Shown one piece after another: positions 40,975 through 48,573 of a stretch of 48,573 bases of DNA. Origin of the DNA: an uncultured bacterium (lineage in GTDB: Bacteria > Spirochaetota > Spirochaetia > Sphaerochaetales > Sphaerochaetaceae); NCBI GenBank assembly GCA_905215015.1, contig CAJMOS010000007.1:1-48573 (forward strand). The letters run 5' to 3'. Within the stretch, counting starts at the first letter, position 1, and the number at the start of each line of letters is the position of its first letter. A program made the translations under genes and the position numbers. The notes below the pieces were generated by a model that saw nothing but the letters and a program-made list of their open reading frames with translations, searched no databases and was not told where the DNA came from.

Positions 40975-42087
40975 ATGCGCACCAAAAGAGAAACCACCAT
41001 CATCCGCGCCAGTGCCATCGGGATCCTCGCGAACTTGGTGCTGGCCGCGTTCAAGGCCTTCGTAGGCCTGACAACCGGATCGATCGCCGTCATTCTGGAC
41101 GCGGTCAACAACCTCTCTGACACCATGAGCAACGTCACCACCATCATCGGCACCAGACTCGCCGGTAAGGCACCCGACAAGAACCATCCTTTCGGCTATG
41201 GCCGCATCGAGTATCTTTCGGCAACCGTCGTCGCCGTCATCGTCCTGTACTCCGGCATCACGAGCGCGGTAGAATCGATCAAGAAAATCTTCCACCCCGA
41301 GGTGGCGACCTACACCAACATTTCCTTGCTGATCATCGCAGTGGCCGTGTTGGTCAAACTGCTTCTCGGCACTTACGTCCAGCACCAAGGGAAAAAGGTC
41401 AACTCCGATTCGCTGGTGGCCAGCGGAACTGACGCCAGGTTCGACGCGATTCTTTCCCTGTCCGTCTTCGCCTGCGCCCTGATTTCCCGTTTCACCGGCC
41501 TTTCCCTCGAAGCATATGTCGGCGTCCTGATTGCGGCCATGATCATCAAGAGCGGCATCGAGATGACAAGAAAGACGACAAGCGAGATGCTGGGCGAACG
41601 TGCCTCCAGCGAGCTCTCGAAGGGCATCAAGTCACTCATCGAGGAAGATAGCCAGGTCAGGGGCGCCTACGACCTGGTGCTGAACAACTACGGTCCCGAC
41701 CAGTATATCGCCTCGGTCCACATCGAAGTGCCCGACATCATGACCGCCAGCGAGATCGACACCCTGAGCCTGAAACTCTCCGGTGAAGTCTACCAGAAGT
41801 ACCACGTCATCCTTTCCGCCATCGGCATCTACGCCTCCAACACAGCCGGCTCGACATCGAGAGCGATGCGGGAGTCGGTAGAAGCGCTGGCCAAGGAGGT
41901 AGAGGGCGTCCTCCAAATCCATGGCTTCCATCTGGACGTGAACGAGAAGCAGGCCAAGTTCGACATCGTGGTGGACTATGCGGTCAAAGACAAGGAGGCG
42001 CTCGTCGCCCACATGCAGGAACTCTGCCGGAAGAAGTGGCCGGACTACAGCTTCCATGTCAACACGGATTTCGATATCAGCGACTGA
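40975..42087 (+). CDS. Cation diffusion facilitator transporter
   Basis: A 370-aa CDF-family protein with six helices in the N-terminal ~210 residues. The metal sites are DAVNNLSD in helix 2 and SGTDARFDA in helix 5, as in Mn/Fe/Zn exporters. A cytoplasmic ferredoxin-like domain follows (IHGFHLDV) and a second C-terminal extension reads KFDIVVDYAV. It exports divalent metal by proton antiport; the exact metal cannot be read. The DxxxD pattern instead of HxxxD in both sites points towards Mn or Fe rather than Zn (inference). It is convergent with the EAL gene, with a 2-base gap. Confidence 0.88.
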   Translation: MRTKRETTIIRASAIGILANLVLAAFKAFVGLTTGSIAVILDAVNNLSDTMSNVTTIIGTRLAGKAPDKNHPFGYGRIEYLSATVVAVIVLYSGITSAVESIKKIFHPEVATYTNISLLIIAVAVLVKLLLGTYVQHQGKKVNSDSLVASGTDARFDAILSLSVFACALISRFTGLSLEAYVGVLIAAMIIKSGIEMTRKTTSEMLGERASSELSKGIKSLIEEDSQVRGAYDLVLNNYGPDQYIASVHIEVPDIMTASEIDTLSLKLSGEVYQKYHVILSAIGIYASNTAGSTSRAMRESVEALAKEVEGVLQIHGFHLDVNEKQAKFDIVVDYAVKDKEALVAHMQELCRKKWPDYSFHVNTDFDISD

Positions 42088-42089
42088 AA

Positions 42090-43742
42090 TCAGGCGATTG
42101 AGGCCGACTGCTTTTTCCCGCTCATCAGGGCAAAGAACTGGTCAGCCGTCATCGGTCTTCCGTAATGGAACCCTTGGGCATACTGGCAACCAAGCTCCTC
42201 GAGCATCTTCGCCTGGGCCTCGCTCTCCACGCCCTCGGCGATTACCGGTACCCGCATGTCGTTGGCGATATGGAGCACGTCGCGGATGATTGCGGGCCGT
42301 TCCGTCTCCAGTTTCAGGAACTGCATGTCCAGCTTCAGCACGTCAATCGGCAACAACGCCAACATGTTCAACGACGAGAAGCCGCTGCCGAAATCATCCA
42401 TCTCGATCCGGTAACCTAGGCTCCTCAGCTGGCTCACAAGCTGGACCAACCGGTTCGGCTCACGCGTGTATGCGCTCTCCGTCACCTCAAGATTCAGATC
42501 CCTCGGCTCCAACCCATAGTGTTCCACGATGCTGTGAATCGTCCCGACCAAGTCCGGCATGCCAACGTCGACCCGGCTGATATTGGTGGAAATCGGGACA
42601 CAGGAACCCAAGCAATCCTTCCAGCTTCGGATTTGGCTTGCGACACAATTCCAGATAAAGTTGTCCAAGGCGCTGATCAGCCCGTTTCTCTCGAAGAGAG
42701 GGATGAACCGGTCCGGGGTAAGGAACCCAAGGCGGGGATGATTCCAGCGGACCAGGGCCTCGGCACCGACGAGGGCGCGGTCGCTGATCCGGAACTTGGG
42801 CTGGTAGCGGATGACGAACTGGCGCTCCTCAATGGCACGGGGAGTATCCCCCACCAGCCGCATCTCTTCCATTTGCGCTTTGTGCAGTTCGGAATCGAAA
42901 AAACAATACGGCTTGTTGAAGTTCTCTCGTGCGCGGTCGCAGGCGAAATTGGCCCGCTCAAAGGCAGTCGCCACTGCCAGATGCTCGATGGGGGCATAGA
43001 TGCCGCTACGCACCTGCACCTGTGGCAGGTCGCGCATCTGACGCAACGGCTCCAGCACCTGCCTGAGCAACTGGGGCCAGTCTTCCTGATGGGGAACCAG
43101 GACAAGAAAGCTGTCGGGCTTTCCCCCTCCGACGATACCCCCCAGTTCCGAAAAACGGACCTTGACCAGGCTGGCCAGGATACGGAGCATGTTGTCGCTC
43201 ACCTCCGGGCCATACAGGTCCCGGAACATGCGGAAATGGTCGATGTTGAGCACCAACGCGTCATAGCTCAGCCCCGGGTTCGCCTTCATCAGCTTCTCCG
43301 CATACGGGAAGAAGACTTCGCGGGTGTAGACTCCGGTCAGGTGGTCATGCTCGCTCAGGCGCAACAGGCGGTTCTCGCTGCCCTGGCGGATCGCCCGTTC
43401 GATCTTCAGCCGGACCAGCCTGGGATCCGAGGGAAGGACGATGAAATCCTGGGCCCCTTGGGACAAGGCCTCGAACTCGTCCTCGTTCCGTTCGGAGAGG
43501 GCGATCAGGACACAATCGCCCGAATGCTCCTTTATCGCGGAAAACAGGGCGCACTCGACCAGCAACGCGTCGACATTCCATTCTGTATCCCGAAGGATTG
43601 AAGCCGCTTCGTCCACCGTGCTGGAGAGCAAAAGCTGATAGGTGGGTTCACAGATTGAAGAGAAGAGCCTTCTGCGGAACCCACTGGAATCCACAATCAA
43701 GAGCGTAGTGCGGGCGCCCTGTCCTTTCTTGACGTCTTCCAT
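42090..43742 (-). CDS. Receiver-like - degenerate GGDEF - EAL protein
   Basis: A 550-aa protein. Residues about 10-120 look like a receiver domain. A GGDEF domain follows, with the signature changed to GGGKPDS, so it should not make cyclic-di-GMP. The EAL domain keeps GAEALVRW, the Glu in EVTESA, MDDFGSG and AEGVES, so it may be an active c-di-GMP phosphodiesterase or a c-di-GMP sensor. I see no membrane segment. I start at 43742, where TTGTGA-N17-TATAGT ends ten bases upstream; a longer frame to 43769 overlaps this promoter. Confidence 0.88.
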   Translation of the reverse strand: MEDVKKGQGARTTLLIVDSSGFRRRLFSSICEPTYQLLLSSTVDEAASILRDTEWNVDALLVECALFSAIKEHSGDCVLIALSERNEDEFEALSQGAQDFIVLPSDPRLVRLKIERAIRQGSENRLLRLSEHDHLTGVYTREVFFPYAEKLMKANPGLSYDALVLNIDHFRMFRDLYGPEVSDNMLRILASLVKVRFSELGGIVGGGKPDSFLVLVPHQEDWPQLLRQVLEPLRQMRDLPQVQVRSGIYAPIEHLAVATAFERANFACDRARENFNKPYCFFDSELHKAQMEEMRLVGDTPRAIEERQFVIRYQPKFRISDRALVGAEALVRWNHPRLGFLTPDRFIPLFERNGLISALDNFIWNCVASQIRSWKDCLGSCVPISTNISRVDVGMPDLVGTIHSIVEHYGLEPRDLNLEVTESAYTREPNRLVQLVSQLRSLGYRIEMDDFGSGFSSLNMLALLPIDVLKLDMQFLKLETERPAIIRDVLHIANDMRVPVIAEGVESEAQAKMLEELGCQYAQGFHYGRPMTADQFFALMSGKKQSASIA

Positions 43743-43752
43743 GATGTCCAGC

Positions 43753-43781
43753 ACTATAACATATGTCACATCTTTTCACAA
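43753..43781 (-). promoter_or_regulatory. Promoter of the EAL gene with 3-4 base leader
   Basis: Minus strand: TTGTGA (43781-43776), 17 bases, TATAGT (43758-43753), ten bases, ATG 43742. No Shine-Dalgarno sequence fits. Confidence 0.55.
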
Positions 43782-43789
43782 GAGCTTTG

Positions 43790-43839
43790 TTGACAGTTTT
43801 TCGCATATCGGACAGAATGCCCAATTGATTGCACGCAAT
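43790..43839 (+). promoter_or_regulatory. Promoter and candidate operator of the MarR gene
   Basis: TTGACA (43790-43795), 17 bases, CAGAAT (43813-43818). The inverted repeat ATTGC-AC-GCAAT (43828-43839) covers the start of the transcript, a typical place for MarR autorepression. Confidence 0.5.
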
Positions 43840-43855
43840 TTAATGGAGTACCATG

Positions 43856-44296
43856 ATGGACAGTGACGACGCCCTGAAACTTGAAAACCAGCTTTGTTTT
43901 CCGCTCTATGCGGCAGCACGTGAGATCATCCGTGCCTACACACCCCTGCTGGAGCAGCTGGATTTGACCTACACCCAGTACATCACCATGATGGTCCTGT
44001 GGGAAAAGCGGCAGGTCAGCGTCAAGGAAATCGGGGAGCTGCTCTTCCTAGATTCCGGCACCCTCACGCCCCTTTTGAAGAAACTTGAGTCCAAAGGATA
44101 CCTGACCCGCAACCGGAGCAAGGCCGACGAGCGGTCGCTTGTGGTCACCGTAACCGAGCGCGGCCTGCGGCTGAAAGAAGAGGCCCGTGCGATTCCCAAA
44201 GCGATGCTGGCCTGTTTCAAGCTCTCTCCGGAAGAGGCGAAAACCCTCTACGATTTGCTCTACCGGCTGATCGATACGGCGAGAAAGGACACATAA
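43856..44296 (+). CDS. MarR-family transcriptional regulator
   Basis: A 146-aa winged-helix regulator. The DNA-binding core is VKEIGELLFLDSGTLTPLLKKLESKGYLTRNRSKADERSLVVTVTERG, the wing carrying the MarR DxRxxxVxLT-like pattern. Oxidant-sensing family members (OhrR) have a Cys near the N-terminus; a Cys is present in ENQLCFPLYAAAREI, matching the OhrR reactive Cys position, so peroxide sensing is plausible (inference). No ohr gene is adjacent. GGAG is 7 bases before ATG 43856; ATG 43853 is the alternative start. Confidence 0.88.
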   Translation: MDSDDALKLENQLCFPLYAAAREIIRAYTPLLEQLDLTYTQYITMMVLWEKRQVSVKEIGELLFLDSGTLTPLLKKLESKGYLTRNRSKADERSLVVTVTERGLRLKEEARAIPKAMLACFKLSPEEAKTLYDLLYRLIDTARKDT

Positions 44297-44318
44297 AAGG
44301 GCCCGTTTCCGAGCCCTT
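44297..44318. terminator. Hairpin between convergent MarR and XRE genes
   Basis: AAGGGC (44297-44302) and GCCCTT (44313-44318) with an inner CG/CG pair. The flanking A-run gives a T-run on the minus strand. It is short but well placed after the MarR stop. Confidence 0.6.
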
Positions 44319-44341
44319 GCATGTCATACGAGTCAAATCGG

Positions 44342-44704
44342 TCAGTTCTCAGCGGGCAACCGGTAGATTCTCCTGACAAGCTTCATGTCCTCTTCTGACG
44401 AATGGGACATGGCAAGCACGACATCAAGGGGAATCAGCTTCTGATTCGCGCCTTGAGCTCCTCTGGATTCCTCCGCCATGTTCACCAATTCTTCGCCCGT
44501 CGTCAGATACTCAACCGTTGTGTCAAGAATTTTCGCGATCTTGCAAGCAGTTGTCACTGAAGGATAGATCTGTCGCGAGCGCTGAGTGATGAGCAGGGGA
44601 TAACTGAGATCCAGTCTTTCCGTTATCGACTTGATGGAAAAGCCCTTGGCTTTCCGCTCCTTGTCGAAACGTTCCCAAAATTTCTCTGCACCAGCTTCTT
44701 TCAT
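44342..44704 (-). CDS. XRE-family helix-turn-helix protein, 120 aa
   Basis: The HTH spans about residues 10-70 (FWERFDKERKAKGFSIKSITERL, then YPSVTTACKIAKILDTTVEYLTTGEE), as in Cro/cI-type regulators that are often linked to phage or toxin genes. The C-terminal helix (SSEEDMKLVRRIYRLP) matches the common tail of such proteins. I prefer ATG 44704: the 52 residues before it are encoded by strikingly AT-rich sequence unlike the rest. No toxin partner is seen. The target is unknown, but divergent ybaK is close by. Confidence 0.75.
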   Translation of the reverse strand: MKEAGAEKFWERFDKERKAKGFSIKSITERLDLSYPLLITQRSRQIYPSVTTACKIAKILDTTVEYLTTGEELVNMAEESRGAQGANQKLIPLDVVLAMSHSSEEDMKLVRRIYRLPAEN

Positions 44705-44870
44705 ACGATAAGTAATAGCATAAGTCGTCGAAACTTGACTACTCTTATTATCTCTATTTTCCTTTGAATTTATCGCAATTTTCTCAGAGATACATGGAAT
44801 ATTTTGCACTTTCTCCACATAACCTGAAAATTTTCCATCAAATTGACTGAATTCGGACAAGCAGGGCGTG
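44705..44870. other. AT-rich intergenic segment
   Basis: A sharply AT-rich stretch between the XRE gene and the divergent ybaK promoter, in otherwise GC-rich DNA. It probably holds the XRE promoter and perhaps its operators; I could not define them. Confidence 0.5.
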
Positions 44871-44899
44871 TTGACCTTGCTGTCGGCTCTTCATACCAT
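44871..44899 (+). promoter_or_regulatory. Leaderless promoter of ybaK
   Basis: TTGACC (44871-44876), 17 bases, TACCAT (44894-44899), then CATCTT and ATG 44906. The predicted +1 is the A of ATG. Confidence 0.7.
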
Positions 44900-44905
44900 C
44901 ATCTT

Positions 44906-45379
44906 ATGCATAAAACAAATGCCATGAGAATCCTGGAATCTCTCGGTATCTCCTACACAACACAAAGTTACGATTGGGATGAAGACCATATTGACGCAAA
45001 GCACGTCTGCGAGGAGCTACACCTCGACCCCGAACAAGTCTTTAAGACAATTGTGTTGGAGGATAGCGACAAACAGAAATTTGTCTTCTGTCTTCCCGCC
45101 GAATCTGTCATAAGTATGAAACGCGTCAGGGAAATCACCGGAAGCAAAAGCATCGACCTGCTTCCATTGAAGGATCTGCAGAAAACCACCGGATACATCC
45201 GTGGCGGTTGCTCTCCGCTCGGGATGATCCGGAAATTTCCTACCTATATTGAAGAGACGGCCCAGCTGTTCGACACGGTCTACGTCAGTGCCGGCATGCG
45301 GGGACTGCAACTTTGCCTGAGACCTGACGACCTGCTGAAGGCCGCCGAGGCCACATGGGCCGATTTCACCCAAGCGTAG
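44906..45379 (+). CDS. ybaK: YbaK-type aminoacyl-tRNA deacylase (Cys-tRNA(Pro)/Cys-tRNA(Cys))
   Basis: A 157-aa YbaK/EbsC-family protein. The conserved lysine is in EQVFKTIVLE near residue 46, and the GGCSPLGM block and a C-terminal VSAGMRGLQLCLRPDDLL match the family. It hydrolyses mischarged Cys-tRNA(Pro), improving translation fidelity. The start is set by the promoter that ends 6 bases before ATG 44906; an in-frame ATG at 44924 is possible, while the ATG at 44843 lies upstream of the promoter. It overlaps the convergent ridA by 14 bases. Confidence 0.9.
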   Translation: MHKTNAMRILESLGISYTTQSYDWDEDHIDAKHVCEELHLDPEQVFKTIVLEDSDKQKFVFCLPAESVISMKRVREITGSKSIDLLPLKDLQKTTGYIRGGCSPLGMIRKFPTYIEETAQLFDTVYVSAGMRGLQLCLRPDDLLKAAEATWADFTQA

Positions 45380-45743
45380 CAATCGCCTCAATCTCCACCA
45401 AGGCGTCCTTGGGAAGCCTGGCGACCTGCACGGCGCTACGGGCAGGATAGACACCCGAAAAGAAGGTGGCATAGACACCGTTCATCGCTGCGAAGTCGTT
45501 CATGTCCTTCAAGAAGACGGTGGTCTTGACGACGGCGTCCATCGTCAGGCCAGCCGCTTCAAGCTGGAAGCGCAGGTTGGCAAGCGACTGCCGTGTCTGC
45601 TCCTCGACCGTCCCGGGCATAGCGCCACTGTTCGCGTCGATGGGAATCTGGCCGCTGATGAACAGGAGGCCGCCGACCTTTACTGCCGGGCTGTAGGGGC
45701 CAATGGCAGCTGGTCCCTTTTCAGATACAATACGTTCTTTCAT
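45366..45743 (-). CDS. ridA: RidA (enamine/imine deaminase)
   Basis: A 125-aa RidA/YjgF protein. The signature PARSAVQVARLPKDALVEIEAIA contains the substrate-binding Arg and the last active-site Glu, and the N-terminal KGPAAIGPYSPAV block is typical. It removes toxic enamines formed by PLP enzymes such as threonine dehydratase. AAAGGAG precedes the start and the -10 is TATGAT with a TGC extension, so it is leadered. Its 3' end overlaps ybaK. Confidence 0.95.
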   Translation of the reverse strand: MKERIVSEKGPAAIGPYSPAVKVGGLLFISGQIPIDANSGAMPGTVEEQTRQSLANLRFQLEAAGLTMDAVVKTTVFLKDMNDFAAMNGVYATFFSGVYPARSAVQVARLPKDALVEIEAIATLG

Positions 45744-45785
45744 GGAAACTCCTTTCCCCCATCATAGCATACCTGGACGAATCTG

Positions 45786-45814
45786 TTGACTCTCCCGTAT
45801 TGAAGAGGAACAAT
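45786..45814 (+). promoter_or_regulatory. Promoter of the ABC exporter operon
   Basis: TTGACT (45786-45791), 17 bases, AACAAT (45809-45814), then 7 bases to ATG 45822. GAGGA (45805-45809) also precedes ATG 45813, so leaderless and leadered readings both remain. Confidence 0.45.
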
Positions 45815-45821
45815 GGCCCCT

Positions 45822-47573
45822 ATGGGGCACCAACCTGATCTGCGCCCGGTGGAGAAGCCCGGGCGCATTTTTTCATACTTTTGGAAAGAATGGCCACTCG
45901 TGATCCTGTTCTCGATTGCAGGGATCGTCTTCAACCTCGGGCAATCGGTCGTACTGGTGATGCAAGGGAAATTGATCGACACGGTATCGGACGGCTCTCC
46001 CTTTCCGGTCGTTCTTCGGGCCACGGGTTCCCTTATGCTCATGGTCCTTTTCTTCCAGGGGTGCCGGTACACAAAACGCTTTGCCATCCGCCACTGGGCC
46101 AACCGCACCATCGTCCGGATGCGGCAGGAGGTCTACGACCATCTGGTCAGCCAAAGTCTCAGCGAACTGGAGACAGAACCGATCGGGGATTTGCTGACCA
46201 AGGCCGTCGGCGACGTCGACATTTCCGTCGAGGGTATCCGCAAGACCACCACCGAAATCTTCGACACAGGCGTGCTGATGGCCGGCTACGCCGCGACCCT
46301 CTGCATCTCCTCCTGGAGCATCACCGCGATGTGCATCTGGTGGATACCGCTTTCCATGTTCCTTGCCTCACGCCTGAAATCCCTGGTGGCCCGGTCGAGC
46401 AGGGCCAGCCGGGAGCAACAGGGCCGGGTGACCGGCATGACCTTCGACATGGCCAGCAAGACCGTCCTGCTACGGACCGCCAGCATGGAAGAACCGGTCC
46501 TGGCCCAATACCGCCGGGAATTGGAAGTCTTGCAGCGGAAGGCGACGCTCGCCTCTCTCCTGGAAGGCTCGCTCGGCCCCCTCTACCAAGGGGTGGCCAG
46601 CATCGGTTTCATTTTCGTCCTCTTCTTCGGAGGCAGGCTGGTGGTCGAGGGCAACTGGAGCATCGGCTCTTTCAGCAGCTACATCCTGCTCTACGCAGCC
46701 TTCACCGTGAAGGCAAGCAAGGCCTCCAAGCTCTTCAACGCATGGCAGAAAGCGCAGGTCTCCTTCAGCCGGATCCGGTCCCTGCTGTCGGGACATCCCG
46801 AAGAAGACACCGTGATCCGCCATCCGCTTGACCAGGAACGGAACCTGGTGGTCAGCCACCTCTCCTTCCGCTACCCGCAGGAGGACACATGGGTGGTCAA
46901 GGACGTCAGCTTCACCGCGAGGCCGGGAGAGGTCATCGGAATCACCGGCCCGGTGGCAAGCGGCAAGTCGACGTTGAACATCGCCCTGGAGGGGCTCTAC
47001 CCCTATGAAGGCTCGGTCAAACTCGGGGGCCGGGAACTCAGGGACCTGAGCGGTTTCGAACGAGGAACCTTCATCTCCTGGCAAGGACACCAAAGCGAGC
47101 TGCTCTCCGCATCCATCCGAGAGAACGTCACCCTTGGGGAAAAGGGGGACATTTCCCAGGTCCTTCGGGATGTAGCCTTCGAGAAGGATCTGGAACAGAT
47201 GCCGGACGGTGAAGAAACGATGGTCGGCTCCAGCGGGGTACGGCTCTCCGGAGGACAGGGGCAACGGATCAGTCTGGCCCGGGCGCTGTGGCGGAGAAGC
47301 CCGCTGATTCTTCTGGACGACCCCTTCGGAAGCGTCGACCTGGCCACCGAGCGGCATATCATCCATTCCCTCCGCACCCATTACAGCCACTCGATCATCA
47401 TCCTCGTCAGCCACCGGCTGGCCATGTTCCCCGAGACCGACCAAGTGGGCTTCCTGTCCAAGGAAGGACGGCTATCCATGGGAACCCATCAGAGCCAGAT
47501 GGCGGACAACCCCCTGTATCGGGAAATGTACGAGCTGCAGCAGAGGGAGGAGAAAGACCATGAGAACCGATAA
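45822..47573 (+). CDS. ABC exporter half-transporter, degenerate catalytic site
   Basis: A ~583-aa protein with an N-terminal six-helix exporter domain (about 20-310) and a C-terminal ATPase. Walker A is GPVASGKST, signature LSGGQGQR, Walker B LILLDDP, H-loop LVSHRL. Asp replaces the catalytic Glu after Walker B, as in one subunit of heterodimeric exporters such as TM287/288 or BmrCD. The partner gene follows with a 14-base overlap, so the pair should form an asymmetric multidrug or lipid exporter (inference). The start is ATG 45822 or, nine bases earlier, ATG 45813. Confidence 0.9.
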   Translation: MGHQPDLRPVEKPGRIFSYFWKEWPLVILFSIAGIVFNLGQSVVLVMQGKLIDTVSDGSPFPVVLRATGSLMLMVLFFQGCRYTKRFAIRHWANRTIVRMRQEVYDHLVSQSLSELETEPIGDLLTKAVGDVDISVEGIRKTTTEIFDTGVLMAGYAATLCISSWSITAMCIWWIPLSMFLASRLKSLVARSSRASREQQGRVTGMTFDMASKTVLLRTASMEEPVLAQYRRELEVLQRKATLASLLEGSLGPLYQGVASIGFIFVLFFGGRLVVEGNWSIGSFSSYILLYAAFTVKASKASKLFNAWQKAQVSFSRIRSLLSGHPEEDTVIRHPLDQERNLVVSHLSFRYPQEDTWVVKDVSFTARPGEVIGITGPVASGKSTLNIALEGLYPYEGSVKLGGRELRDLSGFERGTFISWQGHQSELLSASIRENVTLGEKGDISQVLRDVAFEKDLEQMPDGEETMVGSSGVRLSGGQGQRISLARALWRRSPLILLDDPFGSVDLATERHIIHSLRTHYSHSIIILVSHRLAMFPETDQVGFLSKEGRLSMGTHQSQMADNPLYREMYELQQREEKDHENR

Positions 47574-48573
47574 CCCGACCCTGCGTGTGGCATGGAACGT
47601 GACCAAGGAACACCCATGGAGGATGGTCCTGCTCCTGCTTTTCATCATCCTGGTAGTGGCAGGCGCCCTGCTCCCACCCCAGGTACTCCGCCTGATCATC
47701 GATACAAAACTGGTTCCGAAGACCACCGAGGGACTGCTTTCCCTCGCCCTGCTCTATCTTGGCCTGCTGTTGGCAACCAACCTCTTTGATTTCCTCAAGT
47801 CGGCCCTGCTGACCGATTACGGACAGCGGCTGGTCTCGGCCCTCAGGGAGGCGATGGCGGAAAAGATGCGCCGTCTTCCCCTCGCCTACTATACCAGCCA
47901 CACCCCGGGTTCGATCACCAGCCATTACTCGAGCGACGCCGAGCAGGTGAACAGCCTGTTCTCCAACGGCCTGATCAATCTGCTGATCGACCTTTCGAAA
48001 ATCATCGGCATCTTCCTCTCGATCGCGCTTTTCTCCCGGCTCATGGCGCTGGTGGCCCTGCTGTTCATGACGGTCATGTTCTTTGTCACATTGCACTTCC
48101 GGGGAGCGCTCTTCCGTGCCCAGAAGGAAAACCTTGCCCAGCTCGGGAAGGTCAACAGCCACATTTCCGAGACATTGGCGAACATCCACACGGTCAAGGC
48201 CTTTGCCCGGGAATCCTACATGGAGGAACTGTACGGCAAGCGGTTATGGGACAACTACGAGACGCTGGACCACGTCAATTTCTACGACTCGCTCTTCCCT
48301 ACCTTCGTGCAGGTGCTGAAGCACGGTCTGATTGCCGTTGTGATACTGCTTACCTGCAGCCGGTCAGGGCTGCTTGGCATCACCCTCGGCACCTTGGCCG
48401 CCTCGATCGACCTGGTCAGCCATCTCTTCCAGCCCATCGACCTGCTGGGTCAGGAGCTGGAAAAGGTCCAGGAGGGCAAAAGCGGACTCGCCAGAATCAA
48501 CGAGTTCCTCTCCGAACAGGAAGAAGTTGGGAAGGACGAAATCATGACCTGCAGAGACAAGGATTCCGATGGG
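47560..48573 (+). CDS. ABC exporter half-transporter, second subunit (3' truncated by window)
   Basis: The first 338 residues are visible. Six hydrophobic helices form the exporter domain (RMVLLLLFIILVVAGALLPPQVL, then ALLYLGLLLATNLFDFL and so on) with a coupling-helix-like GKVNSHISETLANIHTVKAF at the expected place. The ATPase domain lies beyond the window end, so I cannot say whether its Walker B is canonical. GGAGGAG lies 9 bases before the ATG, inside the upstream gene. Confidence 0.9.
   Translation, partial: MRTDNPTLRVAWNVTKEHPWRMVLLLLFIILVVAGALLPPQVLRLIIDTKLVPKTTEGLLSLALLYLGLLLATNLFDFLKSALLTDYGQRLVSALREAMAEKMRRLPLAYYTSHTPGSITSHYSSDAEQVNSLFSNGLINLLIDLSKIIGIFLSIALFSRLMALVALLFMTVMFFVTLHFRGALFRAQKENLAQLGKVNSHISETLANIHTVKAFARESYMEELYGKRLWDNYETLDHVNFYDSLFPTFVQVLKHGLIAVVILLTCSRSGLLGITLGTLAASIDLVSHLFQPIDLLGQELEKVQEGKSGLARINEFLSEQEEVGKDEIMTCRDKDSDG

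Noticed and set aside
44705..44860. 52-residue N-terminal extension of the XRE protein
   Set aside because: Encoded by AT-rich, Ser/Asn/Lys-rich sequence unlike the rest of the gene; HTH proteins of this type start close to the helix-turn-helix.
1..48573. CRISPR arrays, insertion sequences, rRNA genes
   Set aside because: I saw no regularly spaced repeats, no transposase with flanking inverted repeats, and no rRNA-like sequence. A formal repeat search was not possible.

Overview
The window looks like chromosome of a GC-rich spirochaete, most likely a Sphaerochaetaceae relative. This assignment is from memory of family content and was not checked by any search. It rests on a mitochondrial/spirochaete-type elongation factor G, a CarD-ispD-ispF block, an lptCAB-rpoN-hpf-hprK-HPr block, a spore-photoproduct-lyase-like protein in a non-sporulating context, and a class III ribonucleotide reductase carrying its own redoxin domain.

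Layout. 0-9.2 kb: a degenerate YmdB-type phosphoesterase leads a tightly overlapping operon (RseC-like, LptC, LptA, LptB, RpoN) with hpf convergent to it; then hprK, HPr, lexA and holA. 9.2-13.2 kb: uvrC and a spore-photoproduct-lyase homologue share a divergent promoter region; a UPF0158-GNAT fusion follows. 13.3-17.3 kb: enolase with a strong terminator, a transaldolase-family protein that has lost its catalytic residues, and an aldo/keto reductase-ferredoxin protein with an unknown partner. 17.3-18.6 kb: a gene-poor scar holding decayed pieces of an S24-type repressor and an Abi_2 abortive-infection gene. 18.6-21.3 kb: CPBP protease, membrane-anchored nuclease, RecA-like ATPase. 21.3-26.1 kb: a GntR regulator and a tripartite tricarboxylate transporter with a 2-hydroxyacid dehydrogenase. 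26.3-28.1 kb: an in-frame chimera of an ABC ATPase and an ABC permease, plus an MBL-fold hydrolase. 28.2-32.6 kb: EF-G, HIT protein, zinc ribbon protein, coiled-coil lipoprotein. 32.6-36 kb: NrdR-box-controlled nrdDG. 36-40.6 kb: rsmE and malQ, divergent from carD-ispD-ispF. 40.6-48.6 kb: tRNA-Leu(CAG), cation efflux, EAL protein, MarR, XRE regulator, YbaK, RidA, and a heterodimeric ABC exporter whose second gene runs off the window.

The most striking unlabelled signal is promoter architecture. At least six genes have a sigma70-type promoter (TTG-N17/18-hexamer) whose -10 box ends exactly 6 or 7 bases before the ATG, with no ribosome binding site. Transcription would then start on, or within one base of, the start codon, giving leaderless mRNAs. 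Four more have 9-10 bases. Other genes in the window have ordinary leaders with clear Shine-Dalgarno sequences, so two initiation modes seem to coexist. Other points of interest are two apparent pseudoenzymes (YmdB-like and transaldolase-like), a 5' leader shared by two unlinked genes (hpf and the RecA-like ATPase), and transcript-end hairpins without U-tracts.
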